20,088 nucleotides of DNA from JANXUF01 sp043747685 (GCA_043747685.1 JAYTOR010000161.1:1-20088); one strand, 5' to 3'; shown: positions 1 through 6,960, counted from the stretch's first letter. Notes: generated by a model not told the origin, from the letters alone. Numbers and translations: made by a program.

Positions 1-2
1 TT

Positions 3-65
3 TGGAAGCACCGCCGGGCGGTGGTCGAGCAGGCTGCCAAAGCAGCCGATCCACATCACGTCTGA
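3..65 (+). CDS. C-terminal tail of an unidentified upstream gene (partial)
   Basis: The third forward frame is open from the window edge to a TGA at 63-65. It encodes about 20 residues, basic and alanine-rich, that would form an amphipathic helix (WKHRRAVVEQAAKAA, then DPHHV). This composition is typical of a real C-terminus. The other two forward frames are also open for a while and read less like protein. The family cannot be named from so short a piece. The following bases up to 164 show no clear gene or strong hairpin. Confidence 0.3.
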   Translation, partial: WKHRRAVVEQAAKAADPHHV

Positions 66-164
66 ACTTCACAGGAGCCGTCTGTTCGCCGAGAGGGCTG
101 CAGACAACACCTGATTTCGGCGAGGTGCCGAGTCGTGCAGCTGCGCGAACCGATGTACCTCGTT

Positions 165-170
165 TACTGT
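165..170 (+). promoter_or_regulatory. -10 element (TACTGT) of a leaderless promoter for the LLM gene at 178
   Basis: TACTGT fits the actinobacterial -10 pattern TANNNT and lies 7 nt before the ATG at 178. Transcription would therefore begin at or within a base or two of the start codon, giving a leaderless mRNA. There is no Shine-Dalgarno sequence, as expected. No good -35 hexamer is visible. The same geometry recurs before seven other genes here, which strengthens the call. Confidence 0.55.
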
Positions 171-177
171 CGTCGCC

Positions 178-1071
178 ATGACTGCATTTGGGGTGATGTT
201 CCGGCGCGAGTGGGAGCCGGAGTTGTTGGCCGATTTTGCTCGCAGAGTCGAGGCTGTTGGTTTCGACGAACTGTGGGTCGTCGAGGATCTCGGCTACCAC
301 GGTGGGTTCGCCCAGGCCACGGCCGCGTTGGCGGTGACCGATCGGCTGACAGTCGGTCTGGGAATCGCCCCGGCTGTTGTTCGCAATGCAGCCTTTGCGG
401 CGATGGAGGTGGCGACCGTTGCCAGGATGTTCCCCGGCAGATTCCACATGGGGTTCGGCCATGGGGTGCAGAGCTGGATCGCCCAGGTCGGAGCGACGCC
501 GACGTCCTGGCTGAAGTCGATCGGTGAAGTCGCCAGCTCGGTCAGGCACCTCGTCGGCGGAGACACAGTGACGGTCGACGGGTCGCACGTTCACCTCGAC
601 GATGTCACCCTCGTCCATCCGGTCGCCGACGCCGCGCCGCTCATCTCGCTCGGAGTCCGCCTGCCGAGATCGATCGCCGTTGCGGCCGAGGTCGCTGACG
701 GTGTGATCCTCGCAGAGTGTTCGGGTCCTCGGTATATCGAGACGGTTCGCGCTGCTGTCGGACCGGAGGCGCGAATCACACTGTTCGTCAACGCGACGAC
801 CGACGCAGCAGGAGCGGCCGCCGAGATCGACCGCCGCCTGGCGATGGGCCGGTCCGAGGGCCAGCTCGCACCGTACGCGAACGTCGACGACGTCGATCTG
901 TACCGTGAGCTGGCGATCAGCGGACCAATCGACACGTGGGGCGAGCAGTGCACGCGCTTCGTCGGGGCCGGCGCTGACAGCATCGTCCTCGTCCCGCTCG
1001 TCCAGGAGTCGCCCGACGCGCTTGGCGATTTCGCAGCAGCGCGACCTCTTCTGTCAGCGGTCACTGGATGA
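178..1071 (+). CDS. LLM-class flavin/F420-dependent oxidoreductase
   Basis: This 297-residue protein belongs to the luciferase-like monooxygenase superfamily, soluble TIM-barrel enzymes that use FMN or F420 to oxidise or reduce small substrates. Visible signs are an N-terminal strand followed by a helix rich in EAVGFDELWVVED, the segment GRFHMGFGHGVQSWI around residues 84-98 (the family's PGR-x-x-G-G-G-like turn), and a VADGVILAE segment near residue 180, equivalent to the conserved ADG motif. It is at the short end of the family, like many actinobacterial F420-type members. The ATG at 178 is chosen because TACTGT lies 7 nt upstream and the protein begins directly with the first barrel strand. 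The gene stands alone and a perfect hairpin follows 4 nt after its stop. Substrate cannot be predicted; family assignment is firm. Confidence 0.87.
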   Translation: MTAFGVMFRREWEPELLADFARRVEAVGFDELWVVEDLGYHGGFAQATAALAVTDRLTVGLGIAPAVVRNAAFAAMEVATVARMFPGRFHMGFGHGVQSWIAQVGATPTSWLKSIGEVASSVRHLVGGDTVTVDGSHVHLDDVTLVHPVADAAPLISLGVRLPRSIAVAAEVADGVILAECSGPRYIETVRAAVGPEARITLFVNATTDAAGAAAEIDRRLAMGRSEGQLAPYANVDDVDLYRELAISGPIDTWGEQCTRFVGAGADSIVLVPLVQESPDALGDFAAARPLLSAVTG

Positions 1072-1075
1072 CACA

Positions 1076-1101
1076 TTCGCCACGATCGGCATCGTGGCGA
1101 A
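1076..1101. terminator. Perfect 11-bp hairpin after the LLM gene, likely terminator
   Basis: TTCGCCACGAT and its exact reverse complement flank a 4-nt loop (CGGC), starting 4 nt after the TGA at 1069-1071. No T-run follows, but U-less hairpin terminators are common in high-G+C actinobacteria. Its place between the LLM stop and the probable helD -10 (1117-1122) suggests termination of the first gene. The symmetry would also suit a dimeric repressor of helD. Confidence 0.5.
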
Positions 1102-1116
1102 ATCTGCGGCTTCCGC

Positions 1117-1122
1117 TAGGGT
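1117..1122 (+). promoter_or_regulatory. Probable -10 element (TAGGGT) of helD
   Basis: TAGGGT fits TANNNT and would start transcription near 1129, giving a leader of about 66 nt before the helD ATG at 1195. The same 11 bases, TAGGGTTGCGC, occur in the promoter of the DtxR-family gene at 5572 on the other strand. Unlike most genes here, helD would thus have a real leader, and that leader carries two mini-ORFs. Confidence 0.35.
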
Positions 1123-1146
1123 TGCGCATCCCCCTTACGGACCGTC

Positions 1147-1198
1147 ATGCGAACCGCAGGAGCCGCCAGTGAGGTTCGAGAAATCGAGCAGTGAATGA
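1147..1198 (+). other. Two overlapping mini-ORFs in the helD leader
   Basis: An ATG at 1147 opens a 15-codon ORF whose TGA (1192-1194) directly abuts the helD ATG at 1195. A GTG at 1169, preceded by AGGAG at 1158-1162 with a 6-nt spacer, opens a 9-codon ORF (VRFEKSSSE) whose TGA at 1196-1198 overlaps the helD start as ATGA. The helD ATG has no comparable Shine-Dalgarno of its own, so reinitiation from one of these ORFs is plausible. Whether either is translated is inference. Confidence 0.35.
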
Positions 1199-3306
1199 CC
1201 GAACACCATCCTGACCTCGCTGAGGAGCAGGCCAACATCGACCATGCGTATGACTGTCTCGAAACGAGCCGGACCGATGCGTGGAAATTGCGGGGGCTCA
1301 CCGACGCAGGCATTGCCGCAGGTGGGACAATGCAGGCACGCTACGAACGCGACGTATTCGACGAGGCACTGGTCAACCGGCTGACACAGTTGGACCTCGG
1401 TGATGCGGCGCTGGTCTTCGGACGGATCGACCGCGGCGCCGAGGGTCCCGACGTTGTGGAGAGCTTTCACATCGGCCGGCTGGCGGTCGCCGACGAGAAG
1501 CGTGACCCTGTTGTCATCGACTGGCGTGCACCGGTCGCAGAGCCCTTCTATCGGGCGACGGGCCGTGATCCGATGGGGCTGCTGCGTCGCCGCCACTTCA
1601 GCGTCCAGGGCCGCAACCTGCTGGATATCGAGGACGAACTGTTCGGAGAGGGCCACCTCGGCGTCGTCGAGGAGGATGGCACCCCGGCGCACAACGGTCT
1701 GCGCGGCTACAGCACGCTGCTGTCCGTGCTCGCTCGTGGCCGCACCGGCCAACTCGGCGACATCGTCGCCACGATCCAGGGTGAGCAGGACGAGATCATC
1801 CGCTCGCCACAGGCCGGCGTGCTCGTCGTCCAGGGCGGCCCTGGCACCGGCAAGACGGTTGTCGCCCTGCACCGCGCCGCCTATCTGCTCTACACCTATC
1901 GTTTCCCGCTCGAAGCCCAGGGCGTGCTGGTGATCGGACCGAACCGCGTGTTCCTCCGCTACATCGAACGCGTACTGCCGTCACTCGGCGAAGCCGGGAT
2001 CGAACAGATCGTGATGGCCGACCTCGTCCCCGAAGTGCGCTACGGCCATCGCGACAACCCGCTGGCAGCCACCACCAAGGGCGATCAGCGGATGATCAAG
2101 GTCGTCGCCAAGGCGATCCGCGATCGCGAACGGCCGCTGCGTGAGGACCTCGTGATCCCGTTCCGCACGACATTCCTGCGGCTCACGGCACACGACAGTT
2201 CGCGGATCATCAAGGCCGCTCGTCGCCGATACCGGCACCACAACGCCGGACGCCGCTACGTCGAAACAGAGTTCTACGCCACCCTCGCAACGACGAGCCG
2301 GCTGGAAACGACTCCTGAACTTGTCAGGGAAGCAGTGAGCAAACTGGACGAGGTGTGGATCGCCCTCGAACGGATGTGGCCGCTGCTGACCCCAGCGCAG
2401 CTGCTCCACGATCTGTATGGCTCGAAGGCGTTGCTCAAGTTGGCGAGTGAGCCGACGCTGACGCCAGCCGAGTACGAGTCGCTGTTCCGCCCGCGTGGCG
2501 AGGATCTCGAAGCGGTGCGCTGGAGCGATCCGGACATCGCCCTGCTCGACGAGGCCCGCGAGCTGCTGGGGCCGCGCCAGGGTAAGAACGGCAAGCTCGA
2601 AGACGACGTCGAAATCCGGACGTATGGCCACATCGTCATCGACGAAGTACAGGACCTGACGCCGATGCAGTTGCGTATGGCAGGCCGCCGTTCGCTCAAC
2701 GGTTCGATGACGATCGTCGGCGATATCGCTCAGGCGACCGGCCCGCTGGCACCCAGCAACTGGGACGAAGTGCTCGCATGCCTGCCGGACAAGAAGGAGT
2801 CGCGGATCGTCGGTCTGAGCATCGGCTACCGCATCCCGACGGAGATGATGGAACTGGCGACGAAGGTGATGATGGCGGCGACGCCGGAGTTGCGCCCGCC
2901 GTCGTCCGTCCGTGGCGGCGGTACGCCGCCTTCGGTCATCGCCACCACGCACGAGTTGCTCGGTTCGGCCGTCGTGTCCGCAGTGCAGGACATCCTCGAC
3001 GAGGTCGGCGATGGCAAGTGCGCCGTCGTCACGCCGGACTCGATGATGGAAGAGGTCGAGGCCGCACTGCACGCCGCCGGGGTCAAACACGGTCGGGCGA
3101 CGCGCACCGGTCTCGAAGGTGCCGTCACCGTCGTGCCGGTCAGCGTGGTCAAGGGTCTGGAGCTCGACGGCGTCATCGTTGTCGAACCGGCGCGCATCGT
3201 CGCCGAGGAGCATCAGGGACTCCGTGCGCTGTACGTCGCCCTCACCAGAGCAACGAAACGCCAAACGGTCATTCATGCCGAGCCACTGCCGCCCTCGATG
3301 CTGTAG
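1195..3306 (+). CDS. helD: HelD-like superfamily 1 ATPase (RNA polymerase recycling factor)
   Basis: This 703-residue protein is a UvrD/Rep-like superfamily 1 ATPase of the HelD group. Known HelD proteins bind RNA polymerase, push an N-terminal coiled-coil arm into the secondary channel and release stalled enzyme from nucleic acid using ATP. Visible motifs are IQGEQDEIIR (about 194-203, Q-motif), Walker A GGPGTGKT (214-221), Walker B DEVQD (483-487), VGDIAQAT (508-515), GYRIPTE (544-550), VVKGLELDGVIVVEP (651-665) and LYVALTRATK (679-688). The first ~100 residues, beginning with a charged helix, fit the HelD arm, and the long insertion between motifs I and II fits the family. A stop codon directly before the ATG at 1195 excludes any longer start. 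It is convergent with azlD. In related bacteria HelD can give rifamycin resistance; nothing here shows that directly. Confidence 0.88.
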   Translation: MTEHHPDLAEEQANIDHAYDCLETSRTDAWKLRGLTDAGIAAGGTMQARYERDVFDEALVNRLTQLDLGDAALVFGRIDRGAEGPDVVESFHIGRLAVADEKRDPVVIDWRAPVAEPFYRATGRDPMGLLRRRHFSVQGRNLLDIEDELFGEGHLGVVEEDGTPAHNGLRGYSTLLSVLARGRTGQLGDIVATIQGEQDEIIRSPQAGVLVVQGGPGTGKTVVALHRAAYLLYTYRFPLEAQGVLVIGPNRVFLRYIERVLPSLGEAGIEQIVMADLVPEVRYGHRDNPLAATTKGDQRMIKVVAKAIRDRERPLREDLVIPFRTTFLRLTAHDSSRIIKAARRRYRHHNAGRRYVETEFYATLATTSRLETTPELVREAVSKLDEVWIALERMWPLLTPAQLLHDLYGSKALLKLASEPTLTPAEYESLFRPRGEDLEAVRWSDPDIALLDEARELLGPRQGKNGKLEDDVEIRTYGHIVIDEVQDLTPMQLRMAGRRSLNGSMTIVGDIAQATGPLAPSNWDEVLACLPDKKESRIVGLSIGYRIPTEMMELATKVMMAATPELRPPSSVRGGGTPPSVIATTHELLGSAVVSAVQDILDEVGDGKCAVVTPDSMMEEVEAALHAAGVKHGRATRTGLEGAVTVVPVSVVKGLELDGVIVVEPARIVAEEHQGLRALYVALTRATKRQTVIHAEPLPPSML

Positions 3307-3339
3307 CGCCACCGAGAATGCCACGGGAGTCGGCGACGC

Positions 3340-3657
3340 TCAGAGGACTCCACCGGCCCAACGGGCGAGCGCCGTCGCGATCGCTGCGGCGACGATGACG
3401 ACGATGAAATTGGCCTTGCGTTGCAGGGCGATCGCCGCTGCGACGAGCCCGAAGACTCTGGCGTCCACCTGCAGATGTTTGCCGCCGGCGAAGGTGTTCA
3501 CCATCACCAGCGCCGACAGCAATGCAGCAGGCAGGAGCGATGCGGCAGCATTCACGATCTTCGGGAGTGGCCGGTTGCCGAGCAGCAAGGGACCGGCAGC
3601 CTTCAGCGCGTAGACGCCGGTGGTGAGGCCGATGAGGACGATCCATCCGGCATTCAT
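3340..3657 (-). CDS. azlD: AzlD-family branched-chain amino acid transport protein
   Basis: This small membrane protein (about 105 residues) is the AzlD partner of AzlC. The pair forms an exporter of branched-chain amino acids and analogues in the cytoplasmic membrane. Several hydrophobic segments are visible: WIVLIGLTTGVYAL near the N-terminus, an AASLLPAALLSALVMV stretch in the middle, and FIVVIVAAAIATALARWA at the end. The family-typical GxxxYxLK/R with a nearby P (VYALKAAGPLL) is present. The ATG at 3657 is preferred; an in-frame GTG at 3666 would add three residues. Neither has a clear ribosome-binding site, so translation is probably coupled to azlC. A 14-bp repeat lies across the azlC/azlD junction. 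It is the last gene of the operon and converges with helD, whose stop lies 33 nt away. Confidence 0.85.
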   Translation of the reverse strand: MNAGWIVLIGLTTGVYALKAAGPLLLGNRPLPKIVNAAASLLPAALLSALVMVNTFAGGKHLQVDARVFGLVAAAIALQRKANFIVVIVAAAIATALARWAGGVL

Positions 3658-3688
3658 CTGCTGCACGTCATGTGCTGCTGCACGTCAT
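3658..3688. repeat. 14-bp direct repeat (17-bp period) at the azlC/azlD junction
   Basis: CTGCTGCACGTCAT occurs at 3658-3671 and again at 3675-3688. On the coding (minus) strand this reads as ATGACGTGCAGCAG twice, 17 nt apart. Each copy begins with ATGA; the first overlaps the azlC stop codon. It looks like a short tandem duplication that lengthened the azlC-azlD spacer. Confidence 0.7.
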
Positions 3689-4467
3689 CTGGTCGTGGCC
3701 GCCGGGAGCCGGCCGCGTCGGCCGATGAACGGGCTGATACCGACAGCGAGGCCGGCGAGGATGATCGGCATCCCGGCCGGAGCGATGGGGACGGCGACGA
3801 TGGAGATCGCTGCACCGACGGTAGCGACCCAACGCTGCACGGGATCCTGCAGACGGTTCCAGACGAGCGCGAGAAACGAAGCGGGAATAGTGCCGTCGAC
3901 GCCAAGCCTGCTGATCCATACCTCGGAGGCGTTGCCGAGCACCGCGCCGGCCACAGTGGCGAGGTTCCACAGCACGAAGACCGAGCCGCCGGCCCACAGG
4001 TAGCCGTACCTGCGCAGCACCAGGTCGTCGTGGGCGGTGCCGACGGCCATCGCCTCGTCGATCATCACGTGTGACCACAGTGCGCGTTTCCACCAGCGCC
4101 CCTGCAATGCAGGGGCCATCACGACGCCGTAGGCGAGCGAGCGGATCGCCAGCAGCAGGCCGGCGGTGATCGCCGCGGCAGCCGCTCCGTGTTCTGCGAG
4201 TACGCCGACCGCCGCAAACTGTGTTCCACCGGTGAAGACGAGTGACGAGAATCCTGCGGCCTGCAACCACGTCAGGCCGGCCTTGGCGCACGTCACGCCG
4301 AAGGCGATACCGAACGGGGAGACGGCAACGCCGATGGAGATCGCCTGTCGTCTCGTCGTGCGGCGCTGTGTTTCATTTTCGGCGGCGGTCGGGTGCCGAG
4401 CCGCAGCAGCAGCCTGATGAGCTTCGGCGTCGGACGATGCTGGTTGGTCGGCGTTCTCGTCGACCAC
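3685..4467 (-). CDS. azlC: AzlC-family branched-chain amino acid transport permease
   Basis: This 260-residue protein is the large subunit of an AzlCD-type amino acid exporter. After about 40 polar, alanine- and glutamate-rich residues it shows the AzlC signature region GVAVSPFGIAFGVTCAKAGLTW and then SLVFTGGTQFAAVGVLAEHGA (about residues 73-93), with further membrane segments around AAAAITAGLLLAIRSLAYGVVMAP, LWAGGSVFVLWNLATVAGAVLG and ISIVAVPIAPAGMPIILAGLAVGI. The polar N-terminal extension is longer than usual. The start is GTG at 4467, only 3 nt after the lipoprotein stop, with AAGG about 7 nt upstream. Its neighbours, a DtxR-family regulator and a lipoprotein, are unusual for azlCD, which is more often linked to Lrp-type regulators. 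Confidence 0.87.
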   Translation of the reverse strand: MVDENADQPASSDAEAHQAAAAARHPTAAENETQRRTTRRQAISIGVAVSPFGIAFGVTCAKAGLTWLQAAGFSSLVFTGGTQFAAVGVLAEHGAAAAAITAGLLLAIRSLAYGVVMAPALQGRWWKRALWSHVMIDEAMAVGTAHDDLVLRRYGYLWAGGSVFVLWNLATVAGAVLGNASEVWISRLGVDGTIPASFLALVWNRLQDPVQRWVATVGAAISIVAVPIAPAGMPIILAGLAVGISPFIGRRGRLPAATTR

Positions 4468-4470
4468 CGC

Positions 4471-4902
4471 TCAGCCTTGCGGGTGGCGTTGCAGGTAGAC
4501 CGTGACGATCGCCTGCAGATTGGTTGCGGCCTTGTCCTCGTCGGCCGCCCGCTTGTATTTCACGCCTGTCTGGATGATGGCGATCTGCACGTCGATCTGC
4601 TGACGGAGTCCGGCGTCGGTTGGCCCGACGGTCTTGGCGGCAACAGCCCACAGCGCGTTGATGCGATTGAGGACCGGCCCGGATCCTCCATCGGCGACGA
4701 GGTCACCGAGACTGGCTGTCAGGCGGATGATCTCGTTCAATTGCGTCGGCGTGTCGGGAGGCAGCGCCTGCGTGGTCGTCGTCACATTTGCCGGGATGGT
4801 CGACGTCTCACTCTGCACGATCGTCGTCTTGCAACCGCCGAGCACTCCCACTGACATCGTCGACGCGCAGACGAGCGCACCGATCCTGGCGAACCGTGTC
4901 AT
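4471..4902 (-). CDS. Small putative lipoprotein, function unknown
   Basis: I do not recognise a family for this 143-residue protein. It begins with a basic N-region (MTRFAR), a hydrophobic core and a lipobox VLGGC with the acceptor cysteine at residue 24, so it should be exported and lipid-anchored outside the cytoplasmic membrane. A Thr/Pro-rich linker (about 30-50) follows, then a mostly helical domain with INALWAVAAKTVGPTDAGLRQ and a helical C-terminus. The ATG at 4902 is chosen over a longer reading from 4953 because it puts the signal peptide at the N-terminus and avoids overlap with the DtxR-family gene, which ends 7 nt upstream. It sits third-last in a tight operon with azlC 3 nt downstream, so a role linked to metal status or amino-acid export is possible but unproven. 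Confidence 0.72.
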   Translation of the reverse strand: MTRFARIGALVCASTMSVGVLGGCKTTIVQSETSTIPANVTTTTQALPPDTPTQLNEIIRLTASLGDLVADGGSGPVLNRINALWAVAAKTVGPTDAGLRQQIDVQIAIIQTGVKYKRAADEDKAATNLQAIVTVYLQRHPQG

Positions 4903-4909
4903 CCGTGGA

Positions 4910-5572
4910 TCAGGAAGCGACGAGGATGCGGGCGGAAGCGAACGCTCCGACACCGACGTGGTGACCGTTGATCTCGATCGTCATCGTGCCGTCCGGCGAC
5001 GCAGCCGTGACCATCCCGGTCTGGCCTGGTTGGATCGTCGACGACTCGAGGTAGTCGAGCAAACCAGGCTCGAACTCCAATTCTTCTGTGATCCGGCTGA
5101 TCGTGAACTTCGTGCCGGTCTTCACCACCGAGAGGGTGACGGTGTCCGGGGCGACGTACTTCGAGCCGGGAATCGGATTGCCGTGTGGGCACGTCGTCGG
5201 TGAACCGAGTACACGGTCCATCGCCGCTTCTACTTTGTCGCTCATGACATGCTCCCAGCGGCCGGCTTCGTGATGCGCCTCCGCCCATGGCAACCCGAGC
5301 ATGTCGGTGAGGAAACGCTCTGCGAGACGGTGGCGGCGAACGGTCTGTTGGGCGAGTCGCATACCGGATTCCGTCAAACGGATCTGACCGTCGTTCTGGA
5401 CGATCAGATGCTCCGTCTCGAGACGACGGATCATCTCGGAGACGGCGGGACGACTGATCTGCAGGCGTTCGACGATGCGCGCCTGGATCACGTCGACGGA
5501 ATCTTCGTGCAGTTCGAAGATGCACTCGCAGTATTCCTCGAAAGCAGGGTGATGCTCGCCTGGAGTGGGCAT
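4910..5572 (-). CDS. DtxR-family metal-dependent repressor with MntR-like ligand set
   Basis: This 220-residue protein has the DtxR/IdeR plan: an N-terminal winged helix (DNA-contacting helix around RPAVSEMIRRLE, 41-52), a dimerisation domain (RRHRLAERFLTDMLGLPW, 79-96, then RWEHVMSDKVE) and a C-terminal SH3-like FeoA domain (from about 145). Aligned by eye to IdeR, His81, Glu85, His100, Glu107 and His108 match known ligands, but the IdeR Cys102 position is Gly104 and the Met10 position is Glu13. Glu13 and Glu16 fall on the Asp8 and Glu11 ligand positions of Bacillus MntR. A manganese-type sensor is therefore more likely than an iron one; this is inference. The ATG at 5572 has TAGGGT 6 nt upstream (leaderless). 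It leads the operon with the lipoprotein, azlC and azlD. Confidence 0.88.
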   Translation of the reverse strand: MPTPGEHHPAFEEYCECIFELHEDSVDVIQARIVERLQISRPAVSEMIRRLETEHLIVQNDGQIRLTESGMRLAQQTVRRHRLAERFLTDMLGLPWAEAHHEAGRWEHVMSDKVEAAMDRVLGSPTTCPHGNPIPGSKYVAPDTVTLSVVKTGTKFTISRITEELEFEPGLLDYLESSTIQPGQTGMVTAASPDGTMTIEINGHHVGVGAFASARILVAS

Positions 5573-5578
5573 GGCGCA

Positions 5579-5584
5579 ACCCTA
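5579..5584 (-). promoter_or_regulatory. -10 element (TAGGGT) of the DtxR-family operon, leaderless
   Basis: On the minus strand TAGGGT is followed by 6 nt and the ATG at 5572, so the operon message probably begins at or next to its first codon. This supports the chosen start. The divergent hydrolase promoter lies about 100 nt away. I see no clear DtxR- or MntR-type palindrome in the 121-bp intergenic region. Confidence 0.5.
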
Positions 5585-5681
5585 CCCCTTGCGGACGGGG
5601 TTCGTTCTCGCTCGCGCTCGCAGACGGTGGGGCGCGCACGCCTGGCATCACTCGGCTCGTATCTGGCTGGTGCCGCACTCC

Positions 5682-5687
5682 TACAGT
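5682..5687 (+). promoter_or_regulatory. -10 element (TACAGT) of the serine hydrolase, leaderless
   Basis: TACAGT is separated by 6 nt from the ATG at 5694. The geometry predicts a leaderless transcript and supports 5694 as the start, rather than the upstream in-frame ATG at 5565, which would overlap the divergent DtxR-family gene. Confidence 0.5.
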
Positions 5688-5693
5688 GAGCCG

Positions 5694-6929
5694 ATGGACT
5701 TGCTCGAAGCTGATGTCGATCCGAGCGAAGCCGGGTTCGACCCGTCACGCCTGCAGCGTCTGGATGACCATTTCGGTCGCTACGTCGACGACGGGAGGCT
5801 CGCAGGGTGGCAGTTGGCGTTGACCCGTGGCGGCAAGCTCGTGCATTCCGCCGGCAGGGGTCATCGGGATCTGGCAAGCGGTACAGCGGTCACTCCGGAC
5901 ACGATCTGGCGCATCTATTCGATGACCAAGCCGATCACCTCGGTCGCGGCGATGATGCTCTGGGAGGAGGGCGCCTTCGAGCTCAGGGATCCGGTGTCGA
6001 AATTCATCTCGTCGTTCGCCGACCAGCAGGTCTGGCGTTCGGGGTCCGTCACCAGGCCCGGCCTCGAGCCGTTGATGAATCCGATGGAAATCTGGCATCT
6101 GATGTCGCATACGTCCGGCCTGACGTACGGCTTCATGTACGCCCATCCTGTCGACGAGCTCTACCGCAGGGCCGGGTTCGAATGGGGTGTGCCGCAGGCC
6201 ACCGATCTTGCAGGCGTCTGCGAGCGCCTCGCCGGTCTGCCATTGCTGTTCCAGCCGGGAACGGAGTGGAACTATTCGATGGCGATCGACGTGCTCGGGC
6301 GAATCGTCGAAGTGGTGAGCGGGCAGACGCTCGACGAATTCTTCAGGACAAGGATCTTCGAGCCGCTCGGCATGGTCGACACCGGCTTTTCGGTCCCGCA
6401 ATCGCAGGCCGGCCGGTTGGCGACGCTGTACGGAGCGCACCCCGCAACGGGTCAGGCGATTCCGTTGCGAGCGATGGGTGAAGCAGCGTTGGTGCCCCCT
6501 GCAGCGTTCCAGGGTGGTGGGGGTCTCGTGTCGACGATGGCCGACTACGTGCGGTTCGCTGAAATGCTCCGTCAACAGGGCCACCTCGACGGCGTCCGTC
6601 TGCTCTCACCTCGTACGGTGCGCTTCATGACGAGGAATCATCTGCCCGGCAATGCCGACCTGTCCGCCTATGGCCGTCCGTTGTTCAGCGAGACGGCATT
6701 CGACGGTGTCGGATTCGGTCTGCTCGGGTCGGTGACCCTCGATCCTGTCAAGGCAAAGGTGCCAGGCTCGGTCGGAGACTTCGGCTGGGGTGGTGCGGCG
6801 AGCACCAACTTCTGGGTCGATCCGGTCGAAGACATCACCTGCGTCTTCATGACCCAACTGCTGCCGTCGAACACCCATCCGCTGCGCAGTCAGCTGAAAC
6901 AACTCGTGCACCAGGCACTCGTCGACTGA
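5694..6929 (+). CDS. Serine hydrolase, class C beta-lactamase / family VIII esterase fold
   Basis: This 411-residue protein has the beta-lactamase/transpeptidase-like fold. The nucleophile motif SxxK is Ser76-Met-Thr-Lys79 (IYSMTKPITS). The second-motif tyrosine is Tyr194 in WNYSMAIDVLGR, a form typical of family VIII carboxylesterases, where the third residue need not be Asn. The third motif is the WGG box at FGWGGAASTNFWVDP (363-377), replacing KTG. HLMSHTSGLTYGFMY (135-149) is also characteristic. No signal peptide is present, so it is probably cytoplasmic and hydrolyses an ester or amide rather than acting in the cell wall. The start at 5694 is supported by TACAGT 6 nt upstream. It is a single gene divergent from the DtxR-family operon and converges with a Uma2 gene 31 nt downstream. 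Confidence 0.88.
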   Translation: MDLLEADVDPSEAGFDPSRLQRLDDHFGRYVDDGRLAGWQLALTRGGKLVHSAGRGHRDLASGTAVTPDTIWRIYSMTKPITSVAAMMLWEEGAFELRDPVSKFISSFADQQVWRSGSVTRPGLEPLMNPMEIWHLMSHTSGLTYGFMYAHPVDELYRRAGFEWGVPQATDLAGVCERLAGLPLLFQPGTEWNYSMAIDVLGRIVEVVSGQTLDEFFRTRIFEPLGMVDTGFSVPQSQAGRLATLYGAHPATGQAIPLRAMGEAALVPPAAFQGGGGLVSTMADYVRFAEMLRQQGHLDGVRLLSPRTVRFMTRNHLPGNADLSAYGRPLFSETAFDGVGFGLLGSVTLDPVKAKVPGSVGDFGWGGAASTNFWVDPVEDITCVFMTQLLPSNTHPLRSQLKQLVHQALVD

Positions 6930-6960
6930 CCCGGTGTCGCTGACTGCATCCGCCGGAGAT

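Noticed and set aside
135..527. A 130-codon plus-strand reading at the start of the window
   Set aside because: It overlaps the LLM gene in another frame and has no protein-family features.
1981..3324. A 447-codon reading on the minus strand
   Set aside because: It is antisense to helD, whose ATPase motifs span the same bases, and has shadow-like composition (R, D, H, Q rich) with no recognisable domain.
4910..5572. Naming the DtxR-family gene ideR
   Set aside because: The IdeR primary-site residues Met10 and Cys102 are not conserved, so an iron-specific name would overstate the evidence.
5584..5601. ACCCC-N8-GGGGT inverted repeat in the dtxR/hydrolase intergenic region as an operator
   Set aside because: A 5-bp G+C-only stem is expected by chance in DNA of this composition and does not resemble known DtxR or MntR boxes.
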